6,714 nt of DNA from Streptomyces sp. NBS 14/10. Its GTDB lineage: Bacteria > Actinomycetota > Actinomycetes > Streptomycetales > Streptomycetaceae. The stretch lies in NCBI RefSeq assembly GCF_002224125.1, contig NZ_NCSM01000077.1, positions 1-6,714 of the forward strand, in the 5' to 3' direction. The notes under the pieces were generated by a model. The model searched no databases. It saw nothing but the letters and a program-made list of their open reading frames with translations, and was not told where the DNA came from. Position numbers and translations under genes: made by a program. Shown here piece by piece: positions 4,856 through 6,714 of this stretch. The first letter of the stretch is position 1; the number at the start of each line of letters is the position of its first letter.

Positions 4856-5370
4856 ACCTCACCCCGTATGTCGACAACCTCCGCCGTGAACTCGCGGTGG
4901 CCGCCGAAGCCGGCGGGGACGATGCCCGCGAGCTGGCCGAACGGCTCACCGCTCCCCTGGAGTCGGCGACCCGGCTGACCATGCTCAACGTGCTCTCCGC
5001 CGCGATGGACGAGATCACCCGCGAACTCGCCCCCGGCTCCGTCGACCTACGGCTGCGCGGACTGGACCCCGACTTCGTCGTGACACCACCGCCCGCCGAC
5101 AGCGGCACCCCCGCACAGCCGGCCGCGCCCGTCGAACCCCTCAGGCCCCCGGCCCCCGCCGAGGGCGACGAAGGCGGCACCGCCCGCGTCAACCTGCGCC
5201 TGCCCGCCCACCTCAAAACCCGCGCCGAAGAAGCCGCCACCCGCGAGGGCCTGTCGGTCAACGCCTGGCTCGTACGCGCCGTCTCAGCCGCGGTCGAGGG
5301 CGGCACCGCGCCGCGTACGGCACAGAAGACCCAGAGCCTCGGGCAGAGCTTCACCGGCTGGGTGCGCTGA
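4852..5370 (+). CDS. Ribbon-helix-helix (HicB/Arc-like) protein
   Basis: A 172-residue protein. Residues 1-65 are mainly helical, with an amphipathic run (ELAERLTAPLESATRLTML, 27-45) and a segment around 50-75 (MDEITRELAPGSVDLRLRG). Residues 78-108 form a Pro/Ala-rich linker. The C-terminal part is a typical RHH DNA-binding unit: beta strand ARVNLRLP (111-118), first helix AHLKTRAEEAATREG (119-133) and second helix SVNAWLVRAVSAAVEG (135-150). RHH dimers pair the strands and place their residues in the major groove, so Asn114 and Arg116 are likely base contacts. Automatic annotation often labels such proteins HicB antitoxins, but no HicA-like toxin gene is adjacent. A repressor of its own operon fits better. 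It is probably translated from a leaderless mRNA and lies 107 bases before the DUF4097 gene. Confidence 0.85.
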   Translation: MDLTPYVDNLRRELAVAAEAGGDDARELAERLTAPLESATRLTMLNVLSAAMDEITRELAPGSVDLRLRGLDPDFVVTPPPADSGTPAQPAAPVEPLRPPAPAEGDEGGTARVNLRLPAHLKTRAEEAATREGLSVNAWLVRAVSAAVEGGTAPRTAQKTQSLGQSFTGWVR

Positions 5371-5477
5371 CCACACCCCGCCCGCCCCACTTCACTCGCA
5401 CCACCTCACACGACTTCACTCACCCACCGCGTCCCACCTGCGAGGACGCCCCCAGGACCCAAGAGGACGGTACAGCC
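5371..5477 (+). other. C-rich, G-poor spacer between RHH and DUF4097 genes
   Basis: The plus strand is strongly cytosine-biased through about 5440, with few G residues. It contains ACTTCACTC twice (5389-5397 and 5413-5421, 24 bases apart). An unstructured C-rich RNA of this kind resembles Rho-loading sequence or a spacer that keeps the ribosome site open. A similar C-rich leader precedes the ABC gene (6324-6377). No promoter hexamers are apparent. Confidence 0.35.
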
Positions 5478-6323
5478 ATGCCTTCTTTCGACACCCCCGC
5501 ACCGATCTTCGTCACCGCCCACGTGGAAGCCGGTTCCATCCAGTTCATCGCCGCCGACCGACCCGACACCGTCGTCGAGGTCCGGCCCCGCGACCCCAAG
5601 CAGGACCGCGACGTACGAGCCGCCGAGCAGGCCCAGGTCACCTACGCCAGCGGCACCCTGACCGTCAGGACCCCCAAGGCGCGCCACTCGCTCCGCCGCC
5701 CCGGCATCGTCGATGTCACGGTCGAGCTGCCCACCGGCTCGCGGATCGACATGACGGGCGCCTGGACCCAGGTACTCGGCGAGGGCCGGCTCGGCGAAGT
5801 CCGGGTCAAGACCTCCTCCGGCGACGTCCGCCTCGACGCCACCGGCCCGCTCCAGCTGACCGCCTCCCACGGCTCGATCACCGTGGACCGCATCGAGGGC
5901 ACCGCCGAAATCACCACCAGCTCCGGCAGCCTGCGCGCCGGCACCATCGACGGCTCCGCCGTCCTGAAGAACTCCCACGGCACCACCACCATCGGCACCG
6001 CCACCGGCGACCTGCGCGTCAGCGGCTCCCACGGCGACATCAGCATCGACCGCGCCGAAAACTCAGTGACCGCCACCACCGCACACGGCACCCTCCGCGT
6101 CGCCGAAGTCACCCGCGGCACCATCCAGCTCGAAACCTCCTACGGCTCCATCGAAGTCGGCATCCGCCAGGGCACCGCCGCCTGGCTCGACGCCAACTCC
6201 GGCTCCGGCCAGGTCCGCAACACACTCGCCGCGTCCGAAAGCCCGGACAACGCCCAGGACACCGTCGAGGTCCGCGCCCGCACCCGCCACGGCAACATCG
6301 ACATCCGCCGCGCCCAAGCCTGA
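5478..6323 (+). CDS. DUF4097-family beta-repeat protein
   Basis: A 281-residue protein built from short beta repeats, as in the DUF4097 adhesin-like family. From about residue 113 to 230 there are seven units of about 18-19 residues. They begin SSGDVRL, SHGSITV, SSGSLRA, SHGTTTI, SHGDISI, AHGTLRV and SYGSIEV, and each is followed by a second strand. A last unit, RHGNIDI, lies near the C terminus. This pattern predicts a right-handed beta-helix or solenoid with stacked Ser/His-Gly turns. There is no signal peptide or membrane segment, so the protein is predicted to be cytoplasmic despite the family name. No catalytic motif is visible and the molecular function is unknown. GAGG (5463-5466) precedes the ATG by 11 bases, slightly far. 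The gene lies between an RHH regulator and an ABC exporter ATPase, suggesting an envelope- or drug-stress unit. Confidence 0.88.
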   Translation: MPSFDTPAPIFVTAHVEAGSIQFIAADRPDTVVEVRPRDPKQDRDVRAAEQAQVTYASGTLTVRTPKARHSLRRPGIVDVTVELPTGSRIDMTGAWTQVLGEGRLGEVRVKTSSGDVRLDATGPLQLTASHGSITVDRIEGTAEITTSSGSLRAGTIDGSAVLKNSHGTTTIGTATGDLRVSGSHGDISIDRAENSVTATTAHGTLRVAEVTRGTIQLETSYGSIEVGIRQGTAAWLDANSGSGQVRNTLAASESPDNAQDTVEVRARTRHGNIDIRRAQA

Positions 6324-6388
6324 ACCCCAGAAGAACCACGCTCGCACCCCCACCCCCAGCCACTTCACCCTTCTCACGGGAGGGCCCC

Positions 6389-6714
6389 ATGCCTTCTTCT
6401 GTCATGCCCACGCCCAAGCGCGGCAACGGTACGCAGCCGCCGGCCGCCATCTCCACCGTCGGCCTGCGCAAGTCGTATGGCGACAAGACCGTCCTCGACG
6501 GCATCGATCTGCACATCCCCGCCGGCTCGGTGTTCGCGCTGCTCGGCCCGAACGGCGCAGGCAAGACCACCGCGGTGAAGATCCTGTCCACGCTCATCAC
6601 CGCAGACGGCGGGCAGGCCCAGGTCGCGGGCCACGACATCGCCTCCGACCCGCAGGCCGTGCGGGCCGCTATCGGGGTCACCGGGCAGTTCTCCGCCGTC
6701 GACGGCCTGATCAC
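6389..6714 (+). CDS. DrrA-like ABC transporter ATP-binding protein, 3' end outside window
   Basis: The first 108 residues of an ABC ATPase; the frame is open to the window edge. After a variable N-terminal tail of about 20 residues come the A-loop tyrosine (Tyr30 in LRKSYGDKTVLDG), Walker A GPNGAGKTT (53-61), LSTLI (66-70) and the region leading to the Q-loop (GVTGQFSAVDGL, Gln100). The spacing and the TADGG and GHDIASDP segments resemble daunorubicin-resistance (DrrA) type exporters, which work with a separate ABC-2 membrane permease. That permease gene should lie just beyond the window. The start ATG has GGAG at 6379-6382, six bases upstream; a second ATG at residue 6 is less well placed. 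It follows the DUF4097 gene by 65 bases. Substrate is unknown; drug, lipid or peptide export are options. Confidence 0.92.
   Translation, partial: MPSSVMPTPKRGNGTQPPAAISTVGLRKSYGDKTVLDGIDLHIPAGSVFALLGPNGAGKTTAVKILSTLITADGGQAQVAGHDIASDPQAVRAAIGVTGQFSAVDGLI

Noticed and set aside
4852..5370. HicAB toxin-antitoxin module
   Set aside because: The RHH domain is HicB-like, but no small HicA-type toxin frame lies next to it; the neighbours are DUF4097 and an ABC ATPase.

Overview
The very high G+C content, GC-rich third codon positions and gene content (an MmyB-type XRE regulator, an LLM flavin oxidoreductase, a DUF4097 protein and a DrrA-type ABC ATPase) point to a Streptomyces or close actinomycete chromosome. 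This rests on composition and protein families only; no marker gene is present.

Layout. Positions 1-733 hold no convincing gene. They are dominated by a large imperfect inverted repeat (core arms about 223-443 and 456-683, probably reaching 170 and 720). An A/T-rich centre resembles a bidirectional intrinsic terminator and contains a perfect FNR-type half-site pair. The first ~66 bases are a diverged third copy of the same repeat, and one hairpin inside it is kept by compensatory changes. Minus-strand genes follow: a cysteine hydrolase of the isochorismatase-like superfamily (734-1423), overlapped by a small single-pass membrane protein of unknown function (1398-1772), then, beyond a perfect 20-bp palindrome, an atypical short-chain dehydrogenase (1854-2444). 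Divergent from the dehydrogenase are an MmyB-like transcription regulator (2594-3460) and an LLM-class flavin-dependent oxidoreductase (3542-4570).

The right third is a separate plus-strand unit: a ribbon-helix-helix (RHH) protein (4852-5370), a DUF4097 beta-repeat protein (5478-6323) and the start of a DrrA-like ABC transporter ATPase (6389 to the window edge). It is preceded by a 281-bp intergenic region with seven head-to-tail 10-bp units, each centred on an 8-bp palindrome close to TGGCGCCA. Further copies flank, and lie inside, a probable leaderless promoter of the RHH gene. This resembles the tandem-operator logic of MetJ and other RHH repressors. An autoregulated RHH/DUF4097/ABC exporter operon is my inference.

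The MmyB regulator next to a divergent dehydrogenase is a recurrent actinomycete arrangement; the regulator probably controls the dehydrogenase and perhaps the LLM oxidoreductase. The strongest leads for something undescribed are the structured inverted-repeat element on the left and the phased palindrome array before the RHH operon.
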